A stretch of DNA of 64,000 bases from Spisula solida (GCA_947247005.1 OX365946.1:49688734-49752733), one strand, 5' to 3'; positions 1-36,655 are shown, counted from the stretch's first letter. The notes: a model not told the origin generated them from the letters alone. Made by a program: numbers and translations.

Positions 1-130
1 TAAAATAATGTAGATTTATTTATTTATATATATTTTTATGCCCCCGTATCGATAGATCGGGAGGCATATAGTGATGCACCTGTCCGTCCGTCCGTCCGTC
101 CGTCCGTCCGTCCGTCCGTCCTGGTTAATT
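1..130 (+). repeat. Hairpin plus GTCC-tract element, partial
   Basis: Starts with TTTTTATGCCCCCGTATCGA, continues to GGGAGGCATATAGTGATGCA, then a pure CCGT/GTCC microsatellite to 121 and CTGGTTAA. The TATGCCCCC and GGGAGGCATA halves are inverted around the palindrome TATCGATA. The same module recurs at 11302-11380. Confidence 0.75.
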
Positions 131-290
131 TTTTTCTGTGCACTATAATCTAATGTAAAGGAAAATTATCTCTGCTCTTAGGTTTGTTTTTAAGTCAATT
201 TAAATTGTATCATTTATGTGTTGAATCATGATTCTGGTCATTTTTTACTTGTCATCAAATTGAGAAGTTTTCAAATGCTTTAATTTGGTC

Positions 291-340
291 TGTTTGATAC
301 AGTTTGATGCAGTTTGATGCAGTTTGATGCAGTTTGATTC
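291..340 (+). repeat. 10-bp tandem repeat
   Basis: The unit AGTTTGATGC is repeated about four to five times, with the edge copies diverged. Confidence 0.8.
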
Positions 341-519
341 CTTATTTTGATGCAGTGACAGTTTTTGCTTTGTATGTTTTACATCGAAGAATGAAAGGAA
401 AACAACCCCAAACATAAAACCTGGTCAACCTGGGTAACTTATTTGTTCAAAGATATGGAATAAAATTCTTATAATTAAAAATAAGTAAAAACGTCATTTG
501 TGGTGTTGTAGAAACAATG

Positions 520-760
520 AACCCCTCTGGCGCAGTATCCTTTGGGTAACAGAAAGTGTTGTTGTTGTACAGAGGTTGTTGCTCTGTAGAGGTACATTAA
601 AAGTAAACGGATACCTCAGGAAAAAAGAATTATGATGCTAAAGAGAGGTTATTGCTGTAACAGATCAAAGGCTGCCAATGAGAGGTTGCACTGTACACTG
701 ACGGTAACCTCTGCAGAGTTAAGCAGTAACACACTTGACTGCTGTTGATGAGAGGTTCTG
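520..760. repeat. Degenerate GAGGTTG repeat tract
   Basis: Imperfect copies of a unit containing AGAGGTTG, with TGCACTGTACACTG at about 684-699. Related in sequence to the 29.5-31.9 kb and 47-kb minisatellites. Confidence 0.55.
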
Positions 761-1163
761 GCTCAAAATATGTTACAATTTATATTCACAGTGTATAAAC
801 GAGTCAACTTCCAGTTATCGCAATAATGAGTACACGTTGAATTGTACAGTATCACAATACCGAGTTCCGTGATTTGGTTTATATGCGGTGCTATTGGTAG
901 TCATTATACATTGCATCGGTAAATGAATGACTAGTATGTTATAGTGAAAAGAGATTTTTGTTTGACTGATCAAACTTGGCAGAGATTATATTAATGACTT
1001 GTAAATTATAAATGGAAAAATGTTTGCAATTTTTGGGGTCAAAGATTTGAATTCCATTCTTCAATGTCTTGTGGTAAGCAGCTAGCTATTAGGCTAGTTA
1101 AATGATGGTAACTATTTACTGGTGTTCTAAATACTAGGGCCATTTAAGGTTGACAATAACTAC

Positions 1164-1455
1164 AGCTGTCATTGATTCGACCCGAGGCATATCGACGATT
1201 CCGATATATCGGAAGACAAGTATCGACAATACATTGATATATCGATTTACACATATAGATGAATAAGAAACGGGCCCATCAGTCATGATTCATGTATTTA
1301 GCCATTATACACTGTACATGTTAGGTATAGATTCAGCTTTTGAAAAAGCACCTTTGGTTTGAGTTCAGACTTGACCCATTTTGAAAATTTGATCGATAAT
1401 TGATCGGCTAAAATATATCGTTGTTACATCAATATCGCTTCTATCAATGACAGCT
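1164..1455. mobile_element. MITE-like element with 13-bp TIRs
   Basis: Exact inverted termini AGCTGTCATTGAT at 1164-1176 and its complement at 1443-1455. The interior is rich in TATCGAT/ATATATCG motifs. It sits 80 bp upstream of the first visible taxilin exon. No transposase is present. Confidence 0.6.
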
Positions 1456-1534
1456 CTAACAATATTTACAGTAAATAAACATTTACTATGTACCATTATG
1501 CTGTATATTAAATGCTGTATTCTTTTATTTGCAG

Positions 1535-26085
<24,551 letters not shown>

Positions 26086-28530
26086 TCAAATATTTGTGAT
26101 TTGTAATAACTGACGATCATGCATCCATTCTGTTAACTGTCCAACATTCTTTGGCCATTGAAATGGCGTTGTGCTCTCTTAAAAAATATAACTTAATCGC
26201 TTGCAAGCTGTTGACAGTTACAGTTGATTTCTAAATCATGTAAAATATCATTGGCCATCACTTAGCATATGTGTATATGTTCTAATGGTCCTGAAAATGC
26301 TGATTGGGTTTGAAATCAGAACTGTTTTCTTGTTTCACATAAAAGGGGTGTTACAATTCTGGATCAATCTAAAATCCAGACTTCACTTTAGCAAAATTAA
26401 CACTGAGATTAGTAGAAACCTGGTGAGACAATATTGCTGAATTTGGGTAAGGGTCAAAAGTCTTTCAAATGAATTTGAGTAAGAATCTTTATTTATGCTC
26501 ATGTATTAAGGCTGAATGACTAGAAATATTCTTCAGAATATCTTGATAGGCTATACTCACAACTGGATTTGAAATCTAGAATTGTTGGCCATCCCTAATC
26601 TTAGAAACATGGGAATCACAAATAATTCATTTCATATTTATTTATTACTTGATAACTTACAGGCTTTGTCTCTGGTCTTCAAGTACAAAGATTATATTTT
26701 ACAAGCTAAGCTTGTCGTCTTGTGTAAAAATGTTGCCTCAGCCATGCACTGTGTGATGATTTCATTATTTTCTGTAAACAATGTGTTTTGTATTGAGTGA
26801 GCTATTGAAGTTGTCCAGCAATATAACACCTATCCTCATTAAAACATCTTCAGCAATGTGTTAGGGTGATTTTGTTATTGTGCATGATAAACTGTATTTA
26901 AATAGCAATTAAGAAAACATTCAATAATCTTTTGTATGGATGGCAGAGCACAAACTACATGTTTTCTCACTATCGTGTGTTTCATGACACATTGCAAGCT
27001 TTGGTTATGTTGTTTTATTTCTCACACTGTGTTGTCTAGCTGGGAAAAACTCATTGGTTTTTCTCCTTAGTTTTACGTAGCGAGAATTTTTTATTGTCAA
27101 TACACTTACTTGCATTTGACATAAGAAAACCAATATTTGAAACCATAAATTTAGTTTGAAACAATTTTCCCTTCTCCAAATTCCTGACTTTAACCTTTTG
27201 TGTAGTACTTATTGGTGTTTTATGAACTGAAATTTCTAAAATTTCAGTTTAATAGGTTGTGTAATGCCATGGAAATAGGTATATGCATTTAGAGTGTTTT
27301 CTGTATTTTCATAATGAAAATCTACCTGTACATGCTTGGAAACGCTTTTAGTTGATAACTTGATACATGTACTAATTTATTCGGTCAATTGTGACAACAA
27401 AAGTGATTTTGTCTATAGAGCCAGGGAGTCAAGACAAACAACCTCCCAATATTGTATTAAAACATGGGTTCAAATTTCCATACATGTGTTTTCTCTATGC
27501 TTTATAAGTTTACTGATTCTCAATCTGGGTAAATACACAATGTTACATCTGTTCTCCACTGTACCCTCGATATTGTTGTTAAGTCGCAAATTAATATATA
27601 ATTCACTGTTGATAGAAATATTGGTGAATTTACAACATTTGTTAGCATCTTTTTTAGCATGAATTTTGGCATACAAAGTATGCTACAAAGAATTAAAAAA
27701 ATTATGTTATCGCTAATATATCGGCACTGAAATTCCAAAATCGCTAAATTTTCGATCCTTGGAAATATTCACCTATACAGAATAAATCGTAGATTAATAT
27801 AGTGTACAATGTCATGTATACTTGTAATCATAGATTAATATAGTGTACAATGCCATGTATGCTTGTATATTAACTGCCATACGATAACATTGGCCTGTAT
27901 GAGATGATTTTTCTCATACTGGGCACCTGGATTGAAGCTTAAATTTATTGTATGCACTATTATTCTACCATTATATGAAACAAAAATAATGACCAAATTA
28001 AAAATGTGCTAAACAAAGCCTACGGAGAACTATTTTCTTGCCAGTTTTTGAGAATTACATTCTCAGCAAATGTACATGATGTTACTGTATTATTTTCCTC
28101 TCTAGAATAACTGTAACTTAGTCTTACTTATAAAAATACCAAAAATTGATGTTTCTGTGTGTGCATGAATTTCAGGACACAAGCATATGTATGTTTCTCT
28201 CTTTCATTTGCCATTATTTTTTCACTGAAATAAAAGGTTTGTTGAATTCAATCATGTGTTGTTGTGTCTGTTTGCTGAATGGCCAAAATAAATGTACATT
28301 TATTCTTAAATTATCATCATGAAGTCCCATGCCATGTGACAATTTATTTTCCGGAAATCCGAAATTGTTGAAAAAAAATCCAAGTAATGTTAGAGTAGGT
28401 GAATTTTAACTACTATAGAATAATGTTTGGAACAGAGTTTTGGTGTTTGGATATGTGTTCATATACCAGAAATAGACTGTATAGTAAGACTTAACAAAAT
28501 CTAATTACCAGAAATTCTTGAATATTGCAT
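26086..28530 (+). other. Taxilin 3' UTR and downstream sequence
   Basis: A+T-rich with no coding potential. Candidate poly(A) signals AATAAA are seen at about 27780 and 28287-28292; the real cleavage site cannot be chosen by eye. A duplicated segment of about 43 bp (TAGATTAATATAGTGTACAA) lies at about 27789-27870. Degenerate copies of the CAGGGGTTCT element are recognisable at about 26345-26470 and 28345-28470. Confidence 0.5.
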
Positions 28531-28538
28531 TGGATATA

Positions 28539-28925
28539 CGAGGGCCACTTAAAAAGTATTAATCAGTGGGCGATAAATCAACAACATTTCCTCTGACTAT
28601 ATTAAAAGTGTACATTTTCTTAAAAACCAATATTTCAGCTACACATTTGGGGTATTTTCATCATTTAATATTAATGTATTTCGATTTTATTGATATTCAA
28701 ACAGAACATGGTTTAAAGCACTGGACAAAAAATATCTCACAAATGTGTTTCATACCCCTACTTGTCAAATATCATATGGGAGACTGGATATTTGTCCGAT
28801 GCAATATTGTTTCATTGGTTAGCTAGGCAAAGGTAAGATCTTTCAGAAAATATCCATTTTATACACATTTATTGAATGTTAAACATGTTATTGGCCACTG
28901 ATTAATACTTTTTAAGTGGCCCTCG
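28539..28925. mobile_element. mariner/Tc1-type MITE, perfect 31-bp TIRs
   Basis: Termini at 28539-28569 and 28895-28925 are exact reverse complements, beginning CGAGGGCCACTTAAAAAGTA. TA flanks both ends (28537-28538, 28926-28927). At 387 bp it has no transposase; an 86-codon ORF inside shows no DDE motif. TA target and CGAGGG ends point to the Tc1/mariner superfamily. Confidence 0.88.
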
Positions 28926-28981
28926 TACATGTATACATGGATGTAAGAAGACATTTCTAACCATGTTAACTTGCACTAACT

Positions 28982-29210
28982 GGTCCCGATCTACTGAAAC
29001 ATCTCAAGTACAATTTTCAACTAAAATTGAGATTTTGGTCAATCTGTGTCAAAATTTGAGATAAATCTGAAGTTCGAGCTCTTGAAATTTTACTGTAATA
29101 ATCTCAGAATAATGTTACTGTTTAGTATAGCCAAATTTTAGTTCAGCTGCCCATGACAATATTTGAGATGAGATAAAGGTCAGATTGAGATGCTTCAGTA
29201 GATTGGGGCC
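28982..29210. mobile_element. MITE, GGCCCCGATCT family, copy 2
   Basis: GGTCCCGATCTACTGAAACA at the left and TGCTTCAGTAGATTGGGGCC at the right are inverted with mismatches. Interior shared with 19030-19260, including TTTGAGATGAGAT. Confidence 0.75.
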
Positions 29211-29545
29211 TGGCCCGTACATGACTGACATAATTAAAAGCCATCACAAAACAACCATGGATAATATTTCCAATTCAGGACTAGTGTAATTTTGTGGTTA
29301 CCTCCCTTTAATCAGTATTATATTGGAAGATTCGTGGTAAGCTAATTTCATGGGCTAAAATGAGTCGAAAAAATATGTACAATATTGTTTGCAAAATTAG
29401 CTTAGTTGTTGACATTATGCATATATAGAAATGCAATTGTCTCCCCTCTTCAAATATTTGGATGAACATGTATATTGACTTACTTGTTATCCCCCCTCCG
29501 CCGATGACATGCAGAACAGTGCAGCCTTTTCTGTACAACCCTCTT
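29211..29545. other. Spacer
   Basis: A+T-rich sequence between the MITE and the minisatellite; nothing recognised. Confidence 0.6.
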
Positions 29546-31880
29546 TGCTACCACCCTAGAGCAACACCACTTGGGAGACTGTAAATAGCAATTTCTCCAG
29601 AATAACACCCCTTGGGAGACTGTACAATGCAACCACTCCAGTACTTCACCCTTTGGGAGACTACAGTACAACCTCTCCAGAGCAACACCCTCTGGGAGAC
29701 TGTACAGTGCAACCACCCCAGAGCAACACCTCTTGGGAGGCTGTAAATAGCAATCTCTCCAGAATAACACCCATTGGGAGACTGTACATTGCAACCACTC
29801 CAGTACTTCACCCTTTGGGAGACAATACAGTGCAACCTGTCCAGATTAACACCCCCTGGAAGACAATACAGTGCAACCTCTCCATTACTTCACCCTTTGG
29901 GAGACAATACAGTGCAACCTCTCCAGTACTTCACCCTTTGGGAGACAATACATTGCAACCTCTCCTCATTAACACCCCTTGGGAGACAATACAGTGCATC
30001 CACTCCAGTACTTCACCCTTTGGGAGACTGTACAGTGCAACCTCTCCAGTACTTCACCCTTTGGGAGACTGTGCAGTGCAACCACTCCAGAGTAAACCCT
30101 TTGGGAGACTGCACAGTGCAAGCACTCCAGAGTAAACCCTTTGGGAGACTGTGCAGTGCAAGCACTCCAGAGTAAACCCTTTGGGAGACTTTGCAGTGCA
30201 ACCACTCCAGAGTAAATCCTTTGGGAGACTGTACAGTGTAACCTCTCCAGTACTTCACCCTTTTGGAGACTGTGCAGTGCAACCACTCCAGAGTAAACCC
30301 TTTGGGAGACTGTGCAGTGCAACCACTCCAGAGTAAATCCTTAGGGAGACTTACAGTGTAACCTCTCCAGTACTTCACCCTTTGGGAGACTGTGCAGTGC
30401 AACCACTCCAGTACTTCACCCTTTGGGAGACTGTACAGTGTAACCTCTCCAGTACTTCACCCTTTGGGAGACTGTGCAGTGCAACCACTCCAGAGTAAAC
30501 CCTTTGGGAGACTGCACAGTGCAAGCACTCCAGAGTAAACCCTTTGGGAGACTGTACAGTGCAACCACTCCAGAGTAAATCCTTTGGGAGACTGTACAGT
30601 GTAACCTCTCCAGTACTGCACCCTTTGGGAGACTGTACAGTGCAACCACTCCAGAGTAAACACTTAGGGAGACTGTACAGTGCAACCACTCCAGAGTAAA
30701 CCCTTTGGGAGACTGTACAGTCGACCACTCCAGAGTAAACCTCTTTGGGAGACTGTACAGTGCAACCTCTCCAACCAAAGCTAAATCCTTCGGTAGACTG
30801 TACAGTGCAACCACTCCAGTACTGCACCCTTTGGGAGACTGTACAGTGCAACCACTCCAGAGTAAACACTTAGGGAGACTGTACAGTGCAACCACTCCAG
30901 AGTAAACCCTTTGGGAGACTGTACAGTCGACCACTCCAGAGTAAACCTCTTTGGGAGACTGTACAGTGCAACCTCTCCAACCAAAGCTAAACCCTTTGGT
31001 AGACTGTACAGTGCAACCCCTCCGGTGCAACACTCTTTGGGAGACTGTACAGTGCAACCACTCCAAGGCTAAACCCTTTGGTAGACTGTACAGTGCAACC
31101 TCTCCAGTACTTTACCCTTTGGTAGACTGTACAGTGCAACCCCTCCGGTGCAACACTCTTTGGGAGACTGTACAGTGCAACCCCTCCGGTGCAACACTCT
31201 TTGGGAGACTGTACAGTGCAACCACTCCAAGGCTAAACCCTTTGGTAGACTGTACAGTGCAACCTCTCCAGTACTTTACCCTTTGGTAGACTGTACAGTG
31301 CAACCCCTCCGGTGCAACACTCTTTGGGAGACTGTACAGTGCAACCACTCCAAGGCTAAACCCTTTGGTAGACTTTACAGTGCAACCTCTCCAGTACTTC
31401 ACCCTTTGGTAGACTGTACAGTGCAACCCCTCCGGTGCAACACTCTTTGGGAGACTGTACAGTGCAACCACTCCAAGGCTAAACCCTTTGGTAGACTGTA
31501 CAGTGCAACCTCTCCAGTACTTTACCCTTTGGTAGACTTTACAATGCAACCCCTCCGGTGCAACATTCTTTGGGAGACTGTACAATGCAACCCCTCCGGT
31601 GCAACACTCTTTGGGAGACTGTACAGTGCAACCCTTCCGGTGCAACACTCTTTTGGAGACTATACAGTGCAACCCCTCCAGTGCAACACTCTTTGGGAGA
31701 CTGTACAATGCAACCTCTCCAGTACTTTACCCTTTGGGAGACTTACAGTGCAACCCCTCCGGTACAACACTCTTTAAGAAACTGTACATTGCAACCACTT
31801 CAGAAAAACACCGTTTGGGAGACTGTACATTGCAATCTATCCAGCGTAACACTCTGTGAGATACTTTAAATTGCCTATCT
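29545..31880. repeat. 40-41 bp minisatellite array (about 56 units)
   Basis: The unit core is GGGAGACTGTACAGTGCAAC, then C(A/T)CTCCAG plus a variable 8-11 bp segment, then CCCTTT. Variant classes include AGTACTTCA, AGAGTAAA, AAGGCTAAA and CGGTGCAACACTC. Ends are more diverged than the middle. Between about 31020 and 31540 three variants alternate as a 123-bp higher-order unit (period measured at 31229, 31352, 31475). A block of about 200 bp around 30660-30790 is duplicated at 30866-30993. Open frames on both strands result from the unit lacking stops. Confidence 0.95.
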
Positions 31881-32350
31881 AGATAAAACACTCATTGGGA
31901 AGCTGTACATGCAACGTCTCTTAAAAACAAATAGTTTTGTTGATACAATATTCAGCTGTTGTTGAGAGGATGTTGCTGTGCAAAGAGGTGATACACTGTT
32001 ATTAGAAATATTACATGAGGTGAGAGGTTGCTGCTCTGGCGAGGGCCGTTCAGACTATGTTGATGTTACGCTGTACTAATATATTTGCACATGCAGCGAT
32101 GTTTATCACAAATATTGACCCCTTCCTCTGAATTGGGTTAATATCATAAAGTCATAATTTGTCAACACTGTAATTAAATGATATCGTATCTTACATACAC
32201 GAGAATACCGTGAATCTCGGTTAATCATTGTCTGCTATCAAATAGTCAAGCATGTTAATGTGCCAAGTAGTTAACCATGAGAAGAGTTCAAGGTTTCATC
32301 ACAACTTTATGATACATAAATACTTTGTTATCCAAAGATACGATGATGAG
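31881..32350. other. Spacer between two tandem arrays
   Basis: Contains decayed GAGGTTG-like pieces at 31965-32040 (GTTGAGAGGATGTTGCTGTG), probably outlying minisatellite remnants. No gene seen. Confidence 0.5.
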
Positions 32351-33200
32351 ACACTGATGAAGTATACTGGTGAAAAGAGTTATCTCTATTTGTTTCAAGC
32401 AGGTTTTGTCTCATACTGTGGTCGGGTGGTTCACGCACCAGCATTAAGGACGGGCCATGAAGTAAACTGGTGAAAAGAGTTGATTTTATCTCTTTATTTG
32501 TTTCAAGCAGGTTTTGTCTCATACTGTGGTCGGGTGGTTCACGCACCAGCAATAAGGACGGGCCATGAAGTAAACTGGTGAAAAGAGTTGATTTTATCTC
32601 TTTATTTGTTTCAAGCAGGTTTTGTCTCATACTGTGGTCGAGTGGTTCACGCACAAGCATTAGGGACGAGGCAAGTAAACTGGTGAAAAGAGTTAACCCT
32701 TTATTTGTTTCAAGCAGATTTGTTTTATTCTGTAGTCGAGTGGTTCACGCACAAGCATTAAGGACGGGTCATGAAGTAAACTGGTGAAAAGAGTTGATTT
32801 TATCTCTTTATTTGTTTCAAGCAGGTTTTGTCTCTTACTGTGGTCGGGTGGTTCACGCACCAGCATTAAGGACGGACCATGAAGTAAACTGGTGAAAATA
32901 GTTGATTTTATCTCTTTATTTGTTTCAAGCAGGTTTTGTCTCATACTGTGGTCGGGTGGTTCACGCACCAGCAATAAGGACGGGCCATGAAGTAAACTGG
33001 TGAAAATAGTTGATTTTATCTCTTTACTTGTTTCAAGCAGGTTTTGTCTCTCACTGTGGTCGAGTGGTTCACGCACAAGCATTAGGGACGAGGCAAGTAA
33101 ACTGGTGAAAAGAGTTAACCCTTTATTAGTATCAAGCAGATTTTGTTTTATTCTGTAGTCGAGTGGTTCACGCACAAGCTTTAAGCATGGGGTCGAAGTT
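32350..33200. repeat. 108-bp tandem array with tRNA-like promoter unit
   Basis: About eight units spaced 103-109 bp (AAACTGGTGAAAA at about 32465, 32573, 32778, 32886, 32995 and others). Each contains GTGGTCGGGTGGTTCACGCA, which resembles the A box of a Leu/Ser-type tRNA, and TTTATTTGTTTCAAGCAG. Two shorter units lack part of the middle. The last unit (33155-33211) ends with GAAGTTCGAATCTCAAG, a B-box-like sequence. Confidence 0.9.
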
Positions 33201-34130
33201 CGAATCTCAAGTATTCTTTGTATGGTAGTGCGAATCGCTAGCTATATAGTTATTTTATGTATTCTTTGTGTGTAGCATTCAATGATAAGAATAAGGACCA
33301 AAGAGTACCTGTTTCTTTATATGATCTTTGTAAATACAAATGTTTATGAAGTCATTATTTTTATTATTACACCGAAATGTATCGATATAACACGGAAATT
33401 GACGATGTTAATTATGAGTCGGAAACGCGCTCGTGCAGACAGTTTGGTGTATTATATCAACTGAACGACGATAAAGGAGATTTTGTCGGATATTCTAACA
33501 CGATCTGCGGATTAATCGTTTAAATATAGAGCGGACCTAACAATGTATTATTACCCCCATAAAACATACCTATCAAATTGGCTGTTTCTATTTACGCCCA
33601 GTATCACGTGACATATTTATGAATGAATGAATGAATGAATGAACGTAAATTATATAGTAAAATTTTCTACGAGTTACGATGACAAGGCAAGTTGCACGAG
33701 AATCCAGTGTTACAGCTATGACGCATCTATTTTTAGAAACTCAAATATACTCTAGAAACCAAGTTTTATTAAAGCTTCTGATAATCAATTCATTTATATT
33801 TTTCATTTTATGAAATAGATACCATATACTCGTGTTATTAAAATTGTTTCAATGTTTAAAATGTGGTATTTCCTTCAGAAAATTACGAAGGTCGTTTTCA
33901 TTAACGAGGGAGGTAATTGTACCAGCTAATAAGCCACTCAATTTCAGCGTGGAATTATGTTCAATGTCAAATGGGTGAAAATGGAATGCGCGCAGTTAAA
34001 TAGTGCGGGATATTATCGTATTTAGAATCGAAATAAAAACTCTGTTCTTGTATATTGTCGGTGAATAAAACACGGGCACTCGTTCGGATGCGGAAAATTA
34101 AATCACTCGTGCTACGCATTATCTTAAAAA
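33201..34130. other. Intergenic, no gene seen
   Basis: A+T-rich, with a short GAAT tetranucleotide tract at about 33621-33647. Confidence 0.6.
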
Positions 34131-34131
34131 T

Positions 34132-34310
34132 GATAACAGGAATGGTGTGGCAGATCAAAGCAGTAACTGGCAATTTTTCACGTTAATATATTTATCTTGC
34201 ATTCATAATATTTTTCTGTTTTCATGAAATCCCTCGTTAATTTCACGAAATATTTCATGAAAATTAATATTTATGTGGTGGCAGTTAAATGGCTCCATAG
34301 TAAAGCGTAG
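34132..34310 (+). repeat. Direct repeat, copy 1 (about 175 bp)
   Basis: GATAACAGGAATGGTGTGGC through GTGGTGGCAGTTAAATGGCT. Closely matched by 34701-34871 in the same orientation. Confidence 0.9.
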
Positions 34311-34690
34311 CTTTCAGACAGGTTTTTCTTGTTTTCTCAAAATAGCGTTTTTGTACTTCTCATTCTAAGCCAAGGACTATGGAGCCAAATAACTGCCACC
34401 ACTTCATGAAAACTTTCGTAAAAATTATGGGATATTTCATGAAAAACTATAATTATCATGAAGACAGATAAATTATCTTAACACGAAATTCTGCTTGTTA
34501 GTGCTCTGAACTGACACAACATAAAGATGATGCTTTCACGAAACTAAATAAGTTTTTCATGAAAGCATAAGAATGTTTCTCAAAACGTAAATATGTTTTG
34601 GTGAAAATAATCGACTTTCGTGAAAAGTTTCGCGAAATGTAAACATATCTTCGTGAAAAATAACACACTTTCGTGAAAAGTTAGTAAGTT
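34221..34690. promoter_or_regulatory. Cluster of TTCNNGAA palindromes
   Basis: Exact TTCNNGAA occurs at about 34221, 34242, 34254, 34403, 34436, 34535, 34557, 34617, 34629, 34650 and 34670 (TTCATGAA, TTCACGAA, TTCGTGAA, TTCGCGAA), with near-matches between. TTCNNGAA is the dimer form of heat-shock elements, but no adjacent gene or TATA box supports promoter function. Confidence 0.35.
34275..34402. repeat. Short inverted-repeat segment
   Basis: GTGGTGGCAGTTAAATGGCT plus CCATAG at the left pairs with CTATGGAGCCAAATAACTGC plus CACCAC at the right; 26-bp arms with two mismatches. Confidence 0.75.
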
Positions 34691-34700
34691 TCTTAAAAAA

Positions 34701-34871
34701 AGATAACAGGAATGTTGTGGCAGATCAAAGCAGTAACTTGCCATTTTTCACGTTAAGATATTTATCTTGCATCCATAATATTTTTCTGTTTTCATTAAGT
34801 CCCTCGTTGATTTCACGAAATATTTCATGAAAACTAATATTTATGTGGTGGCAGTTATATGGCTCCATAAA
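34701..34871 (+). repeat. Direct repeat, copy 2
   Basis: GATAACAGGAATGTTGTGGC through GTGGTGGCAGTTATATGGCT; partner of 34132-34310. Confidence 0.9.
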
Positions 34872-36420
34872 GGACATTATACATGCATACAGTTACCTGT
34901 ACCTGTGATATCATTGTTATTTCACAATATAACCGTTAAATTGCAACTTGGTCATTTTCTAGTAATTGCATCGCTAGTTGTGGTCCGAACGTCTATAATT
35001 CAAAAACTTCGGAGAATTGTTTCTGGTTATACGCACGTGCACTCGTGCAGGTAATACACCGACTTTCCAGAATGTTTAGCTACATGCATACATCAGCGAT
35101 GCTTACATAAAACATAAAATATGCTAACATTGCAATATCTTGTTTTCGTTCATCGCATTTATGACATACTGTTTATAATGTCTTTTTACGAGCTTGTAGC
35201 TATGGCAAAATATTTGGTACCATTCTAGCCCACCATGTCCCAAATGCCTAGATATGCGTACGCACTTCAGTGTAATATGTAGTCCTGTCAATATACGGCC
35301 TTTATCATGCATGATATTATATTAGACGTGCGGGTCAACAGCGAACCTGTTAGATTGTTGTAAACACAGCTGATATCTGATATATTATCCAACATTTATT
35401 TTCGTGCATGAGTCATCGGTCGAACGTCAGGTAAACAGGAAATGAGGAATAAATTATATCGGTAGCGGAAGGTCGTTTAGTCACGTGACAATCGTATTAT
35501 ATGGAAGTAAATATGTTATTTGATCACCTCAGCTATTTTTCAAATGTGAACGGAAATTGTCGAGCTGTACTTTACATGTACCCAAACTCAATGATCAGGG
35601 GCGGTTGCAGGATTCGGTGTAGGGGCGTAAATTGAGGCTCTCCGTTCTAAGGATTGTGCGAGCGCAGCGAACTAGAAAAATGCATTGTTTATCAGAACAG
35701 CGTGACATAACACAATGAAACACTTAACATCAAGCCGCTCAAAAGGAAAGTAATTCCAAAGTAATTCCAAATTAATTCCAAATTAAATTCCCGAAGAAGA
35801 GCATGATGTCGAAAATTTGAACAAAGAGTCTATATCATTTATTTTATATTATACTATTAACATCAAGCGTTTTGCGTTACACAGAACAACAGCTGTGTTA
35901 ATAAATATATATAGTGCATTCTAACATCACACGAGAGAACTTTATGCACCGTCTACACTAGGGAACTGAAATATGAAATATAACCATACAGTTACATGTT
36001 TATAATAGAGACATAAGCATACAATACTATTGTTCTGATCAAAGAGATATTCTGCCGTTTTCTATTGTGGTCATTTTCACTAACTGCGTCATAACCACTA
36101 TTTAATAATTTACTTAATTTTACTTATTTTAGGGATCTGAATTTATTCGACACGTAGGAATTCGTCGACCAATCAGTTTAAACGTGATTTGTGCCAGGGA
36201 AATTTTCATGATTAATATAATTATGCAAACCATATTTCATTACGTGCCTTATTAAACGTTTGTCGGTATAAATTACGTGCCATATGGAATAAACACAATT
36301 CTCCGGGTAGAGTACTGTCTATAAATAAAGTTTTAATTGATAAACATATATAACAAGTTAATATTATTTGGAGCGATCTTTAACAAATTATGAGAAAAGA
36401 CAGCCAGTGAAATCATTTTC
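34872..36420. other. Intergenic, no gene seen
   Basis: No open frame with recognisable content. Locally repeated AAGTAATTCCAAA near 35750-35785. Confidence 0.55.
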
Positions 36421-36424
36421 TATG

Positions 36425-36655
36425 AATGACCATCCTCTAACATGTCTTGATAATAGTGGTCGCTACCCTCTGACCATCCTCTAACATGTCTTAATAATAG
36501 TGGTCGCTACCCTCTGACCATCCTCTAACATGTCTTGATAATAGTGGTCGCTACCCTCTGACCATCCTCTAACATGTCTTGATAATAGTGGTCGCTACCC
36601 TCTGACCATCCTCTTACGTGTCTTGATAATAGTGGTCGCACCCCTCTGACCATCG
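36425..36655 (+). repeat. 44-bp tandem repeat
   Basis: About five near-identical units: TGACCATCCTCTAACATGTC, TTGATAATAGTGGTCGCTAC, CCTC. The last unit is the most diverged. Confidence 0.95.

Noticed and set aside
28566..28826. Transposase fragment inside the 31-bp TIR element
   Set aside because: The 86-codon ORF has no DDE/D-type spacing or helix-turn-helix features; the element is non-autonomous.
30416..31777. Long ORFs of 198-216 codons on both strands
   Set aside because: They lie entirely in the 41-bp minisatellite; open frames on both strands come from a unit without stops, not from selection.
32328..33175. Repetitive minus-strand ORFs (LVREPLDHS-type repeats)
   Set aside because: The 36-residue protein period equals the 108-bp DNA period of a tRNA-like tandem array; no start context or flanking gene structure.
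36425..36655. CRISPR-like regular repeats
   Set aside because: Units are contiguous tandem copies without unique spacers, and the genome is eukaryotic. The same applies to the 28-, 40-41- and 49-bp arrays.
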